This document shows positions 6,987-8,443 of a stretch of 8,443 bases of DNA, one piece after another (the stretch's first letter is position 1; the number at the start of each line of letters is the position of its first letter). The DNA lies in assembly GCA_017556665.1 (NCBI GenBank), contig JAFYMJ010000337.1:1-8443 (forward strand). Reading direction: 5' to 3'. The translations under genes and the position numbers were made by a program. The DNA is from Bacteroidales bacterium (lineage in GTDB: Bacteria; Bacteroidota; Bacteroidia; Bacteroidales; UBA932). The notes under the pieces were generated by a model. It was not told the origin of the DNA. It made no database searches and saw only the letters and a program-made list of their open reading frames with translations.

Positions 6987-7106
6987 GTTTGGATGGCGTG
7001 GCCGCCCGTGGCCTCGTGAACGGGAGGGGCCCGCGACGTAGTCGTGGGAGGGATGGAGTCGGAACTTGTTCCGACGGAACAAAGCCAAACTTACCCTACC
7101 GCCACT
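6971..7106. repeat. Right GC-rich structured element with 22-base perfect closing stem
   Basis: Arms 6971-6992 and 7085-7106 are perfect 22-base inverted repeats. Between them, read on the minus strand from the outer end inward, lie the hairpin GTCGGAA-CAAG-TTCCGAC (7058-7075), CCCTCCCA (7045-7052), a 3-base-loop hairpin with CGAC/GTCG arms (7034-7044), the 13-mer CGGGCCCCTCCCG (7021-7033) and a hairpin GGCC-ACGGGC-GGCC (7000-7013). The core and the hairpin order match the left element in mirror image, but the closing stem has a different sequence. The left arm overlaps the end of the transposase gene. The element lies just inside the right terminal repeat. The function is unknown. Confidence 0.7.
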
Positions 7107-7113
7107 GTCGTCA

Positions 7114-7176
7114 TATCCATATAAATACGAAAGGAGGCGACTAAATCACTTATTAGTCGCCCCCATTTTGTTTAAT
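7114..7176. repeat. Right terminal inverted repeat of the insertion sequence
   Basis: Diverged inverted copy of 5069-5141. It holds the hairpin with arms 7133-7144 and 7153-7164 (11 of 12 pairs) and ends in TTTTGTTTAAT (7166-7176). That last block covers the TAA stop (7174-7172) of the minus-strand hydrolase gene, so the element either supplied this stop codon or inserted into a pre-existing palindrome there. Confidence 0.6.
7129..7170. terminator. Terminator-like hairpin at the right end
   Basis: Arms GGAGGCGACTAA (7133-7144) and TTAGTCGCCCCC (7153-7164) pair at 11 of 12 positions around an 8-base loop, followed on the plus strand by ATTTTGTTT. It can end transposase transcription on the plus strand. 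On the minus strand it lies just past the hydrolase stop codon and is followed by a shorter TTTC run, so it may serve both genes. Confidence 0.65.
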
Positions 7177-7951
7177 ATATAACACCATTTACAAAAAGTG
7201 TAATGAATGGATTAAGTTGTTTTCTTAGAGCTAAAGGGTCAACCTCAAAATAGTGGATTGGGAATAGATATTTTGGCTTGATAGTGTTTGCAGCGTGCAA
7301 GAATGCCTCATCAGACAATGTATAAGGCAAATTCTTAGGCAAGAAAGCCACATCCACACCACTAACCTCCAAAAGCTCTGGAGTAAGCTCAGTATCTCCT
7401 GCAATATAAATCTTGAAACCGCCAAAGTCCAGAATATATCCATTACCCTCCCCTTTCAAGTGGAATGGATTTCCATTATCCCTCTTTTGATGAATATTGT
7501 ATGCAGCAGTAGCGCAAACCCCCACACCATTGTAACTGCAACCTTCTCCATTACATAATGTAGTTATCTTGCATCCCTGAGCATAAGAGTAATCACTCAA
7601 CATATTCTCAAGATTTGTAGAAGGATCTACGTTCAACTCATTACAATCTACATTTAAGCCCATTTGAGAGAGTTTGTTATCAAGACAGGTCTTTACCCCC
7701 TTGCTTACAATAAACTCTGTATTTGGCGTTACAATCTTCTCTAAAGCAGCACAGCAGTAATGGTCAGTATGTGCATGTGTAATAAAAACAAGATCAGCCT
7801 TAGGCATACCTGTATAATCAAATACATCAACATAAGGATCCAAATAGATATTCTTGTTATTCCACACAATATGTAATGAACCATGTGCCAAATGTGCAAC
7901 CGCAACATCACCCACCGGTGTATTGAAATGATTATATACCCTGTTCTCCAT
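7172..7951 (-). CDS. Metallo-beta-lactamase-fold metal-dependent hydrolase, UlaG-like (COG2220)
   Basis: A 259-residue cytoplasmic protein with no signal peptide, starting at the ATG at 7951. The zinc-site motif HAHTDH gives H59, H61, D63 and H64. AYNIH supplies H154, AGDTE supplies D186 and PIHY supplies H233, so the full set of binuclear metal ligands is present. DPYVDVFDYTGMPKADLVFITH at residues 38-59 is typical of the UlaG-like (Lactamase_B_3) group, whose members hydrolyse phosphodiesters, lactones or similar bonds. The real substrate cannot be told from sequence, and a beta-lactamase role is unlikely. It has eight Cys residues (66, 67, 89, 103, 127, 133, 138, 146), which is rather many for the family. 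It is convergent with the transposase, and its stop codon lies in the terminal repeat of the insertion sequence. Only a partial -7 match (TATCTTG near 7984-7978) is visible upstream. Confidence 0.9.
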   Translation of the reverse strand: MENRVYNHFNTPVGDVAVAHLAHGSLHIVWNNKNIYLDPYVDVFDYTGMPKADLVFITHAHTDHYCCAALEKIVTPNTEFIVSKGVKTCLDNKLSQMGLNVDCNELNVDPSTNLENMLSDYSYAQGCKITTLCNGEGCSYNGVGVCATAAYNIHQKRDNGNPFHLKGEGNGYILDFGGFKIYIAGDTELTPELLEVSGVDVAFLPKNLPYTLSDEAFLHAANTIKPKYLFPIHYFEVDPLALRKQLNPFITLFVNGVIY

Positions 7952-7999
7952 ATATATTTACATTTATAATTTCTCTACAAGATACAAAAAAAATATAAA

Positions 8000-8033
8000 A
8001 AAAAGGAGCCGTATAACTACGACTCCCTTTTTA
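8000..8033 (-). terminator. Terminator of the SusD-family gene
   Basis: GGAG-C-CGTA (8005-8013) pairs with TACG-A-CTCC (8018-8026) around the loop TAAC, with one internal mismatch. On the minus strand the hairpin is followed by a run of eight T (8004-7997), as expected for an intrinsic terminator. It lies 17 bases past the stop at 8050. T residues also follow it on the plus strand. Confidence 0.7.
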
Positions 8034-8049
8034 CTATTAAATCTATCTA

Positions 8050-8442
8050 CTATTTGTATCCAGGATTTTGTTGCTCGCCAATAGGAGCGTTTGCATTAAT
8101 CTCATCTTGGAAGATAGGAAGAATACATTTGTAGAAAGTTTTGGTATCAATAATTTTCTCTCTGTGAGCAATACCTGCACCGTTGATCTCATCATTGTAC
8201 TCAATAGTTCTACCAAGTCTTAGCATATCCCAATATCTTTGACCCTCACCAAACATTTCTTTAGATTTCTCATCAAGAATCATATCTAAAGTAACTGTTG
8301 AACCAGTTGCAGGAGCCAAATTTGGAGAACGTTTTCTAATTGCATTCAAATACTCTGCAGCTTTATCTTTATCAGATGCTAAAGCAGCCTCTGCAGCAAT
8401 TAGATAAATCTCTGAAAGACGGATAAGTTTAACGTTACATGA
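8050..8442 (-). CDS. SusD/RagB-family nutrient-binding outer-membrane lipoprotein, C-terminal part
   Basis: Only the last 130 residues are in the window; the start lies to the right. The frame stays open to base 8442, so an internal Met at 8349 is not the true start. RLSEIYLIAAEAAL at the visible start is the conserved helix of the SusD C-terminal region. It is followed by NAIRKRSPNLAP, ILDEKSKEMFGEGQRYWDMLRLGR and the closing ILPIFQDEINAN with QNPGYK at the end, all hallmarks of the family. SusD proteins sit on the cell surface as a lid over a SusC-type TonB-dependent transporter and bind glycans or peptides. Its SusC partner would be expected further upstream, outside the window. The receptor at 2338-4710 is not its partner: it is on the other strand and separated by other genes. 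Confidence 0.92.
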   Translation of the reverse strand, partial: SCNVKLIRLSEIYLIAAEAALASDKDKAAEYLNAIRKRSPNLAPATGSTVTLDMILDEKSKEMFGEGQRYWDMLRLGRTIEYNDEINGAGIAHREKIIDTKTFYKCILPIFQDEINANAPIGEQQNPGYK

Positions 8443-8443
8443 A

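Larger units (their letters stand above)
5069..7176 (+). mobile_element. IS1182-family-type insertion sequence with hairpin ends
   Basis: About 2.1 kb carrying one DDE transposase between convergent host genes. The two ends are diverged inverted repeats. ATTAAACAAAA (5069-5079) mirrors 7166-7176. Next come similar hairpins. Then 5120-5141 resembles the reverse complement of 7114-7136 (both contain TTTC and TATATGG). The exact boundaries are uncertain: the element may start at the hairpins (about 5082 and 7164) if the outer 11-mers belong to the target. No direct target-site duplication was found next to either boundary choice. The element is clearly richer in GC and in CGC/CGT arginine codons than its neighbours, which suggests arrival by transfer. 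The coding frame is intact, so it may still be mobile. Confidence 0.85.

Noticed and set aside
6615..7088. A 157-codon minus-strand frame
   Set aside because: It is antisense to the transposase C-terminus and the right structured element, has no recognisable motif, and follows from the strong sense-strand coding.
7172..7951. True beta-lactamase (antibiotic resistance)
   Set aside because: The fold motifs match the UlaG-like hydrolase group, there is no signal peptide, and nothing specific to class B beta-lactamases is visible.
1..8443. CRISPR array, tRNA or rRNA genes
   Set aside because: No regularly spaced direct repeats, cloverleaf-like segments or rRNA-like stretches were seen on reading both strands.

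Overview
The window looks like chromosomal DNA from a member of the Bacteroidota, probably order Bacteroidales. Four things point there: a SusD/RagB-type lipoprotein C-terminus, a TonB-dependent receptor with an N-terminal carboxypeptidase-regulatory-like domain, promoters of the TAnnTTTG type without recognisable Shine-Dalgarno sites, and AT-rich genes that favour AGA arginine codons. I cannot name genus or species from sequence alone.

Layout from left to right. Minus strand 1-1743: sppA (signal peptide peptidase, protease IV type), which lacks only its last few codons at the window edge. Positions 1744-1829 are a divergent promoter region carrying a 7-2-7 palindrome over the sppA -7 box. 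Plus strand 1839-5057: three exported-protein genes that look like one metal-handling operon. They are a small Cys/His-rich protein, a TonB-dependent receptor with a Cys cluster (C141, C145, C146) in its plug, and a small exported HMA-like protein with an HCADC motif. Copper or another soft metal is the natural guess, but the metal is inferred.

Positions about 5069-7176 hold an insertion sequence with an IS1182-type DDE transposase (5430-6986). It is visibly more GC-rich than the flanking genes and sits exactly between two convergent genes. Its ends are the most unusual part of the window. Each end carries a terminal hairpin and then a 136-158 base GC-rich element closed by a long inverted repeat. 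The two GC-rich elements share a 13-base core and the same order of hairpins in mirror-image orientation, but their closing stems differ in sequence while each stays self-complementary. This suggests selection for structure.

Positions 7172-7951 on the minus strand encode a metallo-beta-lactamase-fold hydrolase of the UlaG-like type. A terminator hairpin lies at about 8000-8033. Positions 8050-8442 on the minus strand encode the C-terminal 130 residues of a SusD-family outer-membrane lipoprotein whose start lies beyond the window.

No tRNA, rRNA or CRISPR array was seen. The best candidate for something undescribed is the paired structured element of the insertion sequence. The second is the Cys-rich protein, receptor and HMA operon, whose general arrangement is, to my knowledge, recurrent in Bacteroidota but whose substrate is not shown by the sequence.
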